DNA of 64,000 bases from Bradyrhizobium sp. CSA207. GTDB taxonomy: Bacteria > Pseudomonadota > Alphaproteobacteria > Rhizobiales > Xanthobacteraceae. Position 1 is the first letter of the stretch. The number at the start of each line of letters is the position of its first letter. The stretch spans positions 38,700 to 102,699 of the forward strand of contig NZ_JAACFT010000031.1 in the NCBI RefSeq assembly GCF_029051685.1. The letters are read 5' to 3'. The translations under genes and the position numbers were made by a program. Shown here piece by piece: positions 26,139 through 35,181 of this stretch. The notes below the pieces were generated by a model. It made no database searches. It saw only the letters and a program-made list of their open reading frames with translations, and was not told where the DNA came from.

Positions 26139-28922
26139 ATGACGATCGGGATCACCGGACCCGAGCGGAAGGCACCAAGGCAAAACGCCGTGGTGAGGCT
26201 CATCCTTGCGGCCTTCGTCGTCGGGATTTGCTTGATCCTGCTCAAGCTCGCAACCGATTTCCTCGTCGATTGGCTGTGGTTTTCCTCGATCGGTTATCTG
26301 CCTGTCTTTTTGACCAGCATCGGCGCCCAAGCCGTGCTGTTGTTGGCCGTTTTGACGGCAACCGCCGCCATGCTTTGGCTGAACGGATTGCTTGCCCTGC
26401 GTCTCACCCAGCGGCCGCCACAAGCCGTTGCCGCCTTCTTGTCGAAACTGGCGGGCAACGCGCCGCCCCCTGACTTGTTCGCGTACATGCGCGATCAATT
26501 GCAATGGCCCAGGGTTATCGCGGCTGGTGCGGGTTTGCTCGCCCTGCTGGTCGCGACGGCAGAAGCCGGCAACTGGAGCGTCCTGCTGCAGTATTTCTAT
26601 CAAGTGCCCTATGGCATGGCCGATCCACTCTACAACAGGGACATCGGCTTCTTTCTCTTCTCGCTGCCCGCTTATATCCTCATCAAGAACTGGATGCTGC
26701 TCACCCTCGTTCTGAGCGCGCTTTTCGCCGGAACGATCTATTGGGCGCGTGGCGACATCGAATACGACATCAACCACCGATCAATATCGCCGACAGCGAT
26801 TGCTCATGGTTCAGCGCTGCTCGGCTGTCTCTTGGCGGTGAAGGCTTGGTCCTATGTTCTCGACCGCTATCTGTTGCTCTATGGCGACAACGGCGTAGTT
26901 GTCGGCGCAAGTTACACCGACGTGCATGTTGGGCTGCCCGGCTTGTGGCTGATGATCGGACTTTCGATCATTGCGGCGCTTGCTGCGTGGGCGAACCTCC
27001 GGGTTCGCACCTATCGGCTTCCCGCCGTGGCGATCGTGCTCGTCGGCGTCGGCACGTTTGTGCTGTCCGGTGCCGTCCCTGTGCTGTTCCGGCAGTTCTT
27101 CGTCAAACCAAGCGAGTTGGAGCTGGAGAGGCCCTACATCGAACGCAATATCGCGCTCACGCGGCAGGCATACAATCTCGATCGGATCGCAGCCAAGCCA
27201 TTTGCGGCCGAACAGAAGCTTACCCCCGAGGTACTCGAATCCAACAAGGCGACAATCGAAAATATACGGCTGTGGGACTGGCTGCCCCTGTCGGATACCT
27301 ACGCGCAGCTGCAGGAAATCCGTACCTACTACAAATTCCATGATCTTGACGTTGATCGATACTGGCTCGATGGCTCCTACCAGAGCGTAATGCTCTCGGC
27401 CCGCGAACTGCGGCCTTCGTTGCTGCCATCGAACGCCCAGACATGGGTTAACCGCCATGTGCTGTTCACGCACGGCAATGGCGCGGTGATGAGCCCGGTC
27501 ACACGCAAGAGCACTGAAGGACTGCCGCTGCTTTATTTGCGGGATATTCCTCCTGTCGCAGACGGCGGTCCCAAAATCCGCGAGCCGCGCATCTATTTCG
27601 GCGAACAGAGCGACGACTACGTCATCGTCAAGGGCAGCACACCGGAGTTTGACTATCCGAAAGGGAAAGACAACGCCTATGCGGCCTACGACGGCGCCGG
27701 CGGCGTTCCGATCGGGACAATGGGCAGAAGAATCCTGTTCTCCTATTATTTCAACGACCCAAATCTTGTGCTCACGAACTATATCACGATCGACAGCCGG
27801 ATCATGATCCGGCGCAGTATCCAGGAACGAGTGAGCACGATCGCTCCGTTCCTCAGGCTCGATCATGATCCCTATCTAGTCATCAGCGACGGGCGGATGT
27901 TCTGGATGCAGGACGCCTACACGACGAGTTCCTATTTCCCTTCCGCGCAGCCTGTGCGGGATCTCGATCTCAACTATATTCGCAACTCGGTGAAGGTTGT
28001 CGTCGATGCGTATAACGGGATCGTCGAGTTCTATCTGATCGATTCAGGCGACCCGATTGCGGCGACCTACCAGCGCATCTTTCCGACCTTGTTCAAGCCG
28101 TTCACGGCGATGCCACCGGACTTGCAGAAGCACGTTCGATATCCGGAGGACCTGTTCCTGATTCAGGCGCGACTATATCAAGTGTACCACATGGAAGCAG
28201 CCGACGTTTTCTACAATCGCGAGGATCTATGGCAGTTTCCACGCCAGCCGGGCGGCGACGGCATCTCGACGATGACCCCTTACTATATCATCATGCGGTT
28301 ACCCGGCGAAGCGCAGGCGGAGTTCTTCCTCATGCTTCCCATGGTCCCTAGCCGGCGCGACAACATGATCGCGTGGCTCGCCGCGCGCTGCGACGCGCCC
28401 GACTACGGCAAATTGATCGTCTACGAGTTCCCCAAGGAGAAGCTTGTCTACGGGCCGTTCCAGATCGAGGCGCGGATCAATCAGAATACGGAGATCTCGC
28501 AACAACTCACGCTGTGGAACCAGATGGGCTCGCGGGTGATACGCGGTGCAAACCTGCTTGTGATTCCGATCGAGAACTCGATCCTCTATGTATCGCCGCT
28601 CTATTTGCGAGCACAGCAAGGGCATCTGCCGGAGCTGAAACGTGTGATCGCAGCTTATGGCGAACATGTCGTGATGAAAGAGACGCTGGTTGAGGCCTTG
28701 TCAGCGCTGTTCTTGGAATCCGGCGCCGCGCCGGCAATCTCAAGCACTGCCGAAGAGATGCCCCTGGCCAGCCCGGCGCCAAATCAGTCACGAGAGGCGC
28801 TCGATCGTTACAATCAAGCAGTGGAGCGATTGAAGGCCGGAGATTGGAAAGGCTTCGGCACCCAGTTCAATGCGATGCGCGACCTCCTGGAGGAAATGAA
28901 CCGACGCTCCGGCGGCCACTGA
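26139..28922 (+). CDS. UPF0182 family large membrane protein
   Basis: A 927-residue protein with seven or so membrane helices in the first ~330 residues (VVRLILAAFVVGICLILLKL through AIVLVGVGTFVLSGAVPVLF) and a large soluble C-terminal part. Strings such as FVKPSELELERPYIERNI, NPDTWVN-like NAQTWVNRHVLFTHGNG and a terminal helical segment are typical of UPF0182. The function of the family is unknown. The start is set at ATG 26139, just ahead of the first helix; the frame is open to 25971 but upstream residues lack conservation features. It is divergent from the YbaK-like gene. Confidence 0.9.
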   Translation: MTIGITGPERKAPRQNAVVRLILAAFVVGICLILLKLATDFLVDWLWFSSIGYLPVFLTSIGAQAVLLLAVLTATAAMLWLNGLLALRLTQRPPQAVAAFLSKLAGNAPPPDLFAYMRDQLQWPRVIAAGAGLLALLVATAEAGNWSVLLQYFYQVPYGMADPLYNRDIGFFLFSLPAYILIKNWMLLTLVLSALFAGTIYWARGDIEYDINHRSISPTAIAHGSALLGCLLAVKAWSYVLDRYLLLYGDNGVVVGASYTDVHVGLPGLWLMIGLSIIAALAAWANLRVRTYRLPAVAIVLVGVGTFVLSGAVPVLFRQFFVKPSELELERPYIERNIALTRQAYNLDRIAAKPFAAEQKLTPEVLESNKATIENIRLWDWLPLSDTYAQLQEIRTYYKFHDLDVDRYWLDGSYQSVMLSARELRPSLLPSNAQTWVNRHVLFTHGNGAVMSPVTRKSTEGLPLLYLRDIPPVADGGPKIREPRIYFGEQSDDYVIVKGSTPEFDYPKGKDNAYAAYDGAGGVPIGTMGRRILFSYYFNDPNLVLTNYITIDSRIMIRRSIQERVSTIAPFLRLDHDPYLVISDGRMFWMQDAYTTSSYFPSAQPVRDLDLNYIRNSVKVVVDAYNGIVEFYLIDSGDPIAATYQRIFPTLFKPFTAMPPDLQKHVRYPEDLFLIQARLYQVYHMEAADVFYNREDLWQFPRQPGGDGISTMTPYYIIMRLPGEAQAEFFLMLPMVPSRRDNMIAWLAARCDAPDYGKLIVYEFPKEKLVYGPFQIEARINQNTEISQQLTLWNQMGSRVIRGANLLVIPIENSILYVSPLYLRAQQGHLPELKRVIAAYGEHVVMKETLVEALSALFLESGAAPAISSTAEEMPLASPAPNQSREALDRYNQAVERLKAGDWKGFGTQFNAMRDLLEEMNRRSGGH

Positions 28923-29044
28923 TGCTCCGGGGATTCCTCCCATCCACAGTATCGGCTGCGGACTCGCACACGTCGTCATAGCGCCACCGCGACGCAACAG
29001 GGCCCATCTTCATCGGCCGCGGCGCGCCAATCATCACCCGGCAT

Positions 29045-31339
29045 TCATGCGCTTTTCGGCCGAAAGGCGACGATCGATCCGGTTGCCTCTTGTTCGACCA
29101 TCGCCGCCTCGATGGCCCTCGCAAGCGCGGCTTGGTCGAATGGCTTTGACAGGCGCGGCAGACTGGATCGCGCATCGCTGGGAAGGTCGGCGTATCCCGT
29201 GCTCAGGAGGATGACCGTCTCGGGGCGCTCTGCGGCGACAGCGCTGGCGAGCTGCAGTCCGGTCATGCCGGGCATCGCATAGTCGGTCACGACCAGGTCG
29301 ACGGTCCGCGTGCGGCGGAGCAAGGCCAGCGCCTCATCGCCCGAGCGCGCCTCGACAACGATGTGGCCGAGATCCTCCAGCATCGCTGCGGTGTTCTCCA
29401 GCACCAGGAGGTCGTCGTCGACGACGAGCACGGAAAGCTGCCGGCTGGCCCGGGCTATCGGTGCCGGCGCCTCCGTGCGCGGCTCCGGCACCGCAGTCTC
29501 CTCGGCGATCGGCAGCCAGATGTCGGCTGTGGTGCCCTCGCCGGGACGGCTCTTCAAGACCAGCCTGCCGCCGGACTGCTCGGCAAGTCCGTGGACCATC
29601 GACAGGCCGAGCCCGGTGCCTTTGCCGACGCCCTTGGTCGTAAAGAACGGCTCCTGGGCGTGCCTGAGGGTCTCATCGTCCATGCCGCAGCCGGTGTCGC
29701 TCACCGAGAGCGCGACATAGCCACTGGTCGAAAGGCCGCTGCCGTCCTGCTCCTCGCGCGCGGCGATGGTGATCAGGCCGCCATCCGGCATCGCATCGCG
29801 CGCATTGACCGCCAGGTTGAGCACTGCCAGTTCGAGCTGGTTGGCGTCGACCGTCACTTTCGGCAGGTGCATCGGAAACAGCGTCTCGACACGAATTCCG
29901 GCCTCGAATTTCAACAATGACGCCATGCCGCGCACCAGGTCGCGGACATCGACCACCGCCGGCCTGAGGTCCTGTTTGCGCGCGAATGCGAGCATGCGCT
30001 GGGTCAGGGAGGCGCCCCGCACCGCGCCCTGCATCGCGTTCTCGACCAGGCGCTGGATCTTCGGATCGCCCGACGGCAGGCGCTTCTTCAGAAGCTCGAG
30101 GCTGCCGAGAACGGCGGCGAGCAAATTGTTGAAGTCGTGGGCGACGCCGCCGGTGAGCTGGCCGATGGTCTCCATCTTCTGCGACATCATCAGGGCTTCG
30201 CGCGCCCGATCCAGTTCCTCCTGCGCGCGCCTCCTTTCGCTGACGTCGCGCACGATCTTCGCAAAACCCGCGATGGCGCCGCTTTCGTTGCGGACCGCGA
30301 CGATCGTCGCCTCTGCCCAGAACCGGCTGCCATCCTTGCGCACGCGCCAGCCCTCGATGGCGAACTTGCCATCCCGCTCGGCGTCGACGAGGGCGCGCCC
30401 GGGTGCCCCGGCCACGCAATCTTCCTCGGTATGAAAAATGCTGTAGCTTGTCCCGACGATGTCATCGCCATAGCCCATCAGCCGGCGCGCGCCGAGATTC
30501 CAGTTGCCCACCCGCCCGTCCGGATCGAGCATGAAGATCGCGTGGTCGGCGATGCCTTCCACAAGCAGGCGAAAACGTTCTTCGCTTCGCCTCAGTGTGT
30601 CGGCCTCGTATTGCGCGCGCTCCGCGGACGCCCTGTCATAGACGGCCGCCGCGATCCCGATGCTCAGGATCAGAATCGTGATGCCGGCGAGCAGGAACGC
30701 GAGCGGCGCCTGACCGACACCGAGATGGCCTGCCTCCCGGGCCGCGGCGGTCGTCGGCACGAACATGGCGCCTTGCATCGCGGCGTAGTGCATGCCGGAG
30801 ATCGCAAGGCCCATCACCAGGCCGGCGAACAGCCGCTGGACCGCGTTGGTGTTGCGAAAGGCGAGCCAGAGCGCCACGACCGAGGCGCTGATTGCGATCA
30901 GGATCGAGAGCACGACCCAGCGGGACTCGTACTCTATGCTAGCCGCCATTCGCATCGCGGCCATGCCGGTGTAGTGCATGCCGGAGATGCCAAGTCCCAT
31001 CGCGAAGCCGGATACGAGCAGCGCCTGTGGGCGTCGTCCGACAACGGCAAAGGCGGCAGCGGCGACGGCAATCGGAATGACCAGCGACAGCAGAGTCAGG
31101 AATGGATCGTACGAGATATCGAGTCCCGGCAGGCTGAAGGCCAGCATGCCGACGAAATGCATCGACCAGATGCCGCCGCCCATGGCGATCGCGGCGGCCA
31201 GCAGCCAGGATCGGCGGGCCCTCCCCGAAGCGGCTCGCATGCGAGTCGCCAGGTCCAATGCGGTATAGGAGGCGAGCGCCGCGATCAGGATCGATAGTGC
31301 GACCAGAACGGGATCGTGAAAAGCCGCATGGTGATGCAT
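29045..31339 (-). CDS. Hybrid histidine kinase with MHYT, PAS, HisKA, HATPase and receiver domains
   Basis: About 764 residues. The N-terminal membrane domain shows three MHYT motifs (SMHFVGM, GMHYTGM, GMHYAAM), proposed copper/gas-sensing modules. A PAS domain with PAC follows, then the HisKA H-box (GGVAHDFNNLLAAV, His near residue ~400), the ATPase G boxes (DTGCGMDDE, GKGTGLGLSMVHG) and a C-terminal receiver with the phospho-Asp in VVTDYAMPG. The start at 31339 fits family N-termini; an in-frame ATG at 31366 lies inside a 9-codon upstream frame (31380-31351) that has GGGGAGG. The gene is alone, with no cognate regulator nearby. Confidence 0.9.
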   Translation of the reverse strand: MHHHAAFHDPVLVALSILIAALASYTALDLATRMRAASGRARRSWLLAAAIAMGGGIWSMHFVGMLAFSLPGLDISYDPFLTLLSLVIPIAVAAAAFAVVGRRPQALLVSGFAMGLGISGMHYTGMAAMRMAASIEYESRWVVLSILIAISASVVALWLAFRNTNAVQRLFAGLVMGLAISGMHYAAMQGAMFVPTTAAAREAGHLGVGQAPLAFLLAGITILILSIGIAAAVYDRASAERAQYEADTLRRSEERFRLLVEGIADHAIFMLDPDGRVGNWNLGARRLMGYGDDIVGTSYSIFHTEEDCVAGAPGRALVDAERDGKFAIEGWRVRKDGSRFWAEATIVAVRNESGAIAGFAKIVRDVSERRRAQEELDRAREALMMSQKMETIGQLTGGVAHDFNNLLAAVLGSLELLKKRLPSGDPKIQRLVENAMQGAVRGASLTQRMLAFARKQDLRPAVVDVRDLVRGMASLLKFEAGIRVETLFPMHLPKVTVDANQLELAVLNLAVNARDAMPDGGLITIAAREEQDGSGLSTSGYVALSVSDTGCGMDDETLRHAQEPFFTTKGVGKGTGLGLSMVHGLAEQSGGRLVLKSRPGEGTTADIWLPIAEETAVPEPRTEAPAPIARASRQLSVLVVDDDLLVLENTAAMLEDLGHIVVEARSGDEALALLRRTRTVDLVVTDYAMPGMTGLQLASAVAAERPETVILLSTGYADLPSDARSSLPRLSKPFDQAALARAIEAAMVEQEATGSIVAFRPKSA

Positions 31340-31542
31340 TTCGGCCAACGCTAGCCGAACTTGCATTCGGGTTTACGCATGAAGTCCTCCCCGACACCGA
31401 AATCGTCCTCGGCACCAAGCTAGGCGCCGCGACCGCAGGCGTCCACGACGTTCGAATCGTCCGCCATGGTGCACGCAATCCAGCCGCGCCGCCACTCCAG
31501 GATTGCGCCGCACATCGCCCCCGTCGGCGCGGGCGCCATCCG

Positions 31543-32106
31543 TCATGCCGGCAGCAGGCCGGCCGCGCGGTAGCTGTCGATCAGGGCGTCGTAGAGCGCA
31601 AGATCCGAGCGGCTCCGCGCAAGCAGCTGGGCGCCGACGATGGCGGCGAAGATCGCGCGTGCGCGCCCTTCGCTCTGCTCGGAACCCGCCAGCCCCGCAG
31701 CGGACAGGACCTTGCCGAGCCAGACGATATTGACGTCGGCAAAGGTATTTACCTCCTGCTTCACCGCTTCCGGCAAATCGTCATGCTCGGCCGCCATGAA
31801 GCTGTGCAGGCACATGCGGTTGCCGCTCTCGAGCGCCTTGCGGAACATGTTGGGATAACGGTGCAGGCAGCGCAGGGGATCGGAGGTTTCGGCCAGCATT
31901 GATTCGAGCGTCGCCGCGGTATCCTGCCAATAGCGCCGGGCGACCGCGGCGCCGAGATCGGCCTTGCTCGGGAAGTGATAGTGGATGCTGGCGGCCTTGA
32001 TGCCGACTTCAGCGGCGAGATCGCGGAAGTTCAGGCCACCATAGCCGTGTGCCTGTGCAGTCCGCTTGGCGGCCGCCAGAATGGCTTCCCGCGCGCTGGA
32101 ACTCAT
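31543..32106 (-). CDS. TetR-family regulator
   Basis: A 187-residue repressor-type protein. The HTH is at about 8-55 (REAILAAAKRTAQAHGYGGL, FRDLAAEVGIKAASIHYHFPSK), and the C-terminal helical part is ligand-binding. It is transcribed divergently from the GST gene; the 111-nt gap contains two matching 18-bp sites, so it most likely represses both itself and the GST. The ligand is unknown but may be a GST substrate. Confidence 0.93.
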   Translation of the reverse strand: MSSSAREAILAAAKRTAQAHGYGGLNFRDLAAEVGIKAASIHYHFPSKADLGAAVARRYWQDTAATLESMLAETSDPLRCLHRYPNMFRKALESGNRMCLHSFMAAEHDDLPEAVKQEVNTFADVNIVWLGKVLSAAGLAGSEQSEGRARAIFAAIVGAQLLARSRSDLALYDALIDSYRAAGLLPA

Positions 32107-32130
32107 GTTGCCGCCTCACCGCTTCGTTAT

Positions 32131-32148
32131 CTACCAAGTGACAGATAG
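32131..32148. promoter_or_regulatory. TetR operator candidate 1
   Basis: CTACCAAGTGACAGATAG, imperfect inverted repeat (CTA at both ends). It matches the second site at 15 of 18 positions and lies 25 nt before the TetR start. Confidence 0.7.
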
Positions 32149-32182
32149 GCTTTGACCGCCGGGTTTTGAAGAGTATGGTCAC

Positions 32183-32200
32183 CTACCATGTGGCAGGTAG
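32183..32200. promoter_or_regulatory. TetR operator candidate 2
   Basis: CTACCATGTGGCAGGTAG, with inverted arms CTACC and GGTAG. It lies 18 nt before the GST start, overlapping the expected promoter or leader, and is spaced 52 nt from site 1. Confidence 0.75.
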
Positions 32201-32217
32201 AGAAAGGAAACCGTCCA

Positions 32218-32877
32218 ATGATGAAGATTTATGATTGGCCGACCGGCCCTTACCCCGCGCGCGTCCGCATCGCTCTGGCCGAGAAAAATTTGCGGCCGCG
32301 CGTTGCGTTCGTGACGGTCAACCTTCGCAAGGGCGAGCACAAGAAGCCGGAGTTTCTGACCAAGAACTACTCGGGCACGCTGCCGGTGCTCGAGCTCGAG
32401 GACGGCACCTTCATCGGCGAATGCACCGCCATCACCGAATATCTCGACGCGCTCGACGGGGCTCCCGTGCTGACCGGCAGGACCCCGCGCGAAAAGGGCG
32501 TGATCCACATGATGAGCAAGCGCGCCGAGCTGGAGCTGCTCGACGCGATCAGCGTCTATTTTCACCACGCCACACCGGGGCTCGGACCCGACGTCGAGAT
32601 CTATCAGAACGCCGAGTGGGGCCTCCGCCAGCGCGACAAGGCCCTGCGCGGCATGCACTATTTCGATGGCATTCTGAGACAGCAGTCCTTCGTCGCCGGC
32701 GAGACCTTCTCGATGGCCGACATCACGGTCATCGGCGGCTTGATCTTTGCGGAGCTCCTGAAGCTGCCGGTGCCTGCGGAATGCGAGGCGCTTCAAGCCT
32801 GGTACGCAAAGATGCAGCAGCGTCCCAGCGTCAAAAACCGGGTGACGATGTCGGAGCCGGCCGAGGCGTCCGCGTGA
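32218..32877 (+). CDS. Glutathione S-transferase family protein
   Basis: A 219-residue GST. The N-terminal thioredoxin fold starts MMKIYDWPTGPYPARVRIALAEKNL, with the G-site SGTLPVLELEDG and ECTAITEYLDAL; the all-helical C-terminal domain includes FVAGETFSMADITVIGG, the family's N-capping box. The ATG at 32218 follows GAAAGGAAA. It is divergent from and presumably repressed by the TetR-family protein. Detoxification of an electrophile is the likely role. Confidence 0.92.
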   Translation: MMKIYDWPTGPYPARVRIALAEKNLRPRVAFVTVNLRKGEHKKPEFLTKNYSGTLPVLELEDGTFIGECTAITEYLDALDGAPVLTGRTPREKGVIHMMSKRAELELLDAISVYFHHATPGLGPDVEIYQNAEWGLRQRDKALRGMHYFDGILRQQSFVAGETFSMADITVIGGLIFAELLKLPVPAECEALQAWYAKMQQRPSVKNRVTMSEPAEASA

Positions 32878-32948
32878 CATCAGGGCGGCGCCAACGCCAG
32901 GGCGGGATGAATTCTTGGTTGAATCGATGCGCGCCCGGAATTCGGTTC

Positions 32949-32994
32949 ACCTCTCCCGCAGGGAGAGGTCGGATCGCATCGAAAGATGCGATCC
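32949..32994. repeat. Double hairpin intergenic element
   Basis: Two adjacent perfect hairpins: ACCTCTCCC-GCA-GGGAGAGGT (32949-32969) and GGATCGCATC-GAAA-GATGCGATCC (32971-32994), the second with a GAAA tetraloop. Outer bases TCACC and GGGTGA also pair, giving a three-way junction. This looks like the dispersed palindromic elements common between Bradyrhizobium genes; a terminator role for the GST gene is possible. Confidence 0.75.
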
Positions 32995-33103
32995 GGGTGA
33001 GGGGCTACGGTCTCGCGGAATGCGAGCGAGGGTGGCGATCATCATGGTGCAGGGCTCGCCCCACATGAAGACTTCGTAGGCGCGGTGTCGCTTCAACATC
33101 CTC

Positions 33104-33278
33104 CGTCATTGCGAGCGTAGCGAAGCAATCCAGAATCTCTCCGCGGTGACGGTCTGGATTGCTTCGCTGTGCTAGGAAGAAAGTGGTCGGTTCCAGATCA
33201 GAATCCGACCAGATGTGCTGACCCATTTTCGTTTACGTCGGGTCGGCGCCTCGCCGCCGGTCCCAACTCGCAATGACG
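33104..33278. repeat. Intergenic palindromic repeat interrupted by ~95 nt
   Basis: Arms CGTCATTGCGAGC...GAAGCAATCCAGA (from 33104) and TCTGGATTGCTTCGC (33153-33167) ... CTCGCAATGACG (33267-33278). In intact copies of this widespread element the second arm is continuous; here about 95 nt (33169-33266) separates its two halves. The inserted bases hold no recognisable gene. Confidence 0.7.
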
Positions 33279-33304
33279 AGGGAAGTGCGAGAAGCCAGAT
33301 GGCC

Positions 33305-34327
33305 TCACCGCCACCCCAGCGCAGGCGCGACGTGCGTCAAGATCGCTTCGATCGCATGCGCGCAGTACGCGACACCCAGCTGGTTGGGCACCGTCAGCAG
33401 CAACGTATCAGCCTCGGCGATCGCTTCGTCCTGCCGGAGCTGCTCGATCAGCACATCCGGCTCCGCCGCATAGGAGCGGCCGAAGATCGCGCGGGTGCGC
33501 GGGTCGATGAAGCCGATCTGGTCCTCGCCTCCACGCTCGCCGCCGAAATAGGCGCGGTCCCGATCGTTCATCAGCGCGAAGATGCTGCGGCTCACTGACA
33601 CGCGCGGCTCGCGGGCGTGGCCGGCTTCCTTCCACGCGGCGCGATAGCTACGGATTTGCGCCGCCTGCTGCACATGAAAGGCCTCGCCGGTCTCGTCGTT
33701 CTTCAGCGTCGAGCTCTGCAAGTTCATGCCGTGCTTGGCAGCCCACACCGCCGTCGCGTTCGAGCCGGCACCCCACCAGATCCGTTCGCGCAGGCCTTCC
33801 GAATGGGGTTCGAGCCGCAGCAGACCGGGCGGATTCGGAAACATCGGCTGCGGATTGGGCTCTGCAAAACCCTCGCCGCGCAGCAGGTCGAGAAAGACCT
33901 CGGCATGGCGCCGGCCCATGTCGGCATCGCTCTGGTCCTCGGCCGGTTGATAACCGAAATAGCGCCAGCCATCGATCACCTGCTCGGGCGAGCCGCGGCT
34001 GATGCCGAGCTGGAGCCGCCCGCCGGCGATGAGATCGGCGCTGCCGGCGTCCTCCACCATGTAGAGCGGGTTCTCGTAGCGCATGTCGATCACGGCCGTG
34101 CCGATCTCGATCTTGCTGGTCTTCGCGCCGACCGCTGCCAGCAGAGGAAAGGGCGAGGCGAGCTGGCGCGCAAAATGGTGCACGCGAAAATAGGCGCCGT
34201 CCGCGCCGAGCTCTTCCGCCGCCACCGCGAGCTCGATGGATTGCAGCAGCGTGTCCGCGGCCGAACGGGTCTGCGATTGCGGCGAGGGCGTCCAGTGCCC
34301 GAAGGAGAGGAATCCGATCTTTTTCAT
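33305..34327 (-). CDS. LLM class flavin-dependent oxidoreductase
   Basis: A 340-residue luciferase-like monooxygenase with the (beta/alpha)8 pattern: IGFLSFGHWTPSP, AEELGADGAYFRVHHFA, KIEIGTAVIDMRYENPLYM and GGRLQLGISRGSPEQVIDG, the segment contacting FMN. The length and C-terminal EAI...HVAPALG are normal. The substrate is not predictable; related proteins act on alkanals or xenobiotics with FMNH2. It stands alone between repeat elements and a gene-poor region. Confidence 0.9.
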   Translation of the reverse strand: MKKIGFLSFGHWTPSPQSQTRSAADTLLQSIELAVAAEELGADGAYFRVHHFARQLASPFPLLAAVGAKTSKIEIGTAVIDMRYENPLYMVEDAGSADLIAGGRLQLGISRGSPEQVIDGWRYFGYQPAEDQSDADMGRRHAEVFLDLLRGEGFAEPNPQPMFPNPPGLLRLEPHSEGLRERIWWGAGSNATAVWAAKHGMNLQSSTLKNDETGEAFHVQQAAQIRSYRAAWKEAGHAREPRVSVSRSIFALMNDRDRAYFGGERGGEDQIGFIDPRTRAIFGRSYAAEPDVLIEQLRQDEAIAEADTLLLTVPNQLGVAYCAHAIEAILTHVAPALGWR

Positions 34328-34696
34328 GGGCGCAACATAGGGATGACCGGAAGAGTTTGCGATACGTCGGCCGCAGGAAAGACGGCAAGATGAGCCGCCT
34401 CCGCGGCCCTGTTTCTCAATCGCTCGGAGGCCTCAGGCTGCCCTGGCCGTGGTATAGCTGCGTTTGGTGTCCGCTGCGCTCAACCATTGTGCTTTGTGGA
34501 CGTCATCGAGAGCAGCCTTCAGCGCAGCCTGATTTGTTGACCGTTTCCGACCTTTTGGTTTTTGGAGTGGCCTAGTTTCGCTCCCAGGCGTTCCGTGAGA
34601 CGAACACCGCCGTCATAAATCCGTAATCCTACGGCAGTGGAGATTTCATGGCCCCAAGATTTTCACGGGGTGCGGCATTGGTGACGGGGTGAGCTT
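34328..34696. other. Intergenic region, no supported gene
   Basis: About 370 nt. One 72-codon plus-strand frame exists (34357-34575), but it has atypical composition and no ribosome-binding site. I see no RNA gene. Confidence 0.45.
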
Positions 34697-34864
34697 ATGA
34701 CGGAACGAACGCAGCGAATGTCGGAGCGGCGAGATCGCACCATAGAGGCAGCCCAAAAGGAGCTTGCCGAGTTCGAGCGCCGCGAGAACGAGTTCCGCAA
34801 GAAGGATCGTCAAGAGCGCGCGGCGGAGCTTCGGCTTCCACTGGACGACATCAAAGTCCACTGA
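34697..34864 (+). CDS. Small charged helical protein
   Basis: A 55-residue protein (MTERTQRMSERRDRTIEAAQ...LPLDDIKVH) almost wholly made of Arg, Glu, Lys and Ala, predicted as one long helix. Such short basic/acidic proteins are common in Rhizobiales and unannotated in function. GGGGTGAG lies 4-5 nt before the ATG. It is followed by a hairpin terminator candidate. Confidence 0.55.
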   Translation: MTERTQRMSERRDRTIEAAQKELAEFERRENEFRKKDRQERAAELRLPLDDIKVH

Positions 34865-34983
34865 GCGAACGTTTCATCTGATCGTCATACTACGGTCTTA
34901 GCCTATGGATGCGACGCTGATCGTCGCTCTGAGGGCTCCCCGCTTGACGGGGCTGGATCACCAGATCGGCGGGGGGCTTTCAG

Positions 34984-35004
34984 GCCGCCTGAGTTGGCGG
35001 TTTT
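34984..35004 (+). terminator. Possible rho-independent terminator
   Basis: Stem CCGCC / GGCGG with a six-base loop followed by TTTT. It lies 120 nt after the small gene at 34697-34864 on the same strand. The short U-run makes it weak. Confidence 0.4.
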
Positions 35005-35181
35005 GTAGCGGGCATCTGCTATTGGGCCCCTTGCTGACTCGCAGAGGCGAACTGGCCATGTCCGGATTCGAAGACAGAACGGACGCGGTATATCTCGCGG
35101 GCTCATCGATTTTACGAGTGCACGCCCTGCCGCATCCGGCTTTGCATTGATGCCCGGCTGTGTTGACGAAGCCGTGACGCC

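Noticed and set aside
31351..31542. Possible small gene between the kinase and TetR genes (58 codons, minus strand)
   Set aside because: The frame is Arg-rich, overlaps the TetR stop and shows no family features; only the 9-codon leader was kept as an observation.
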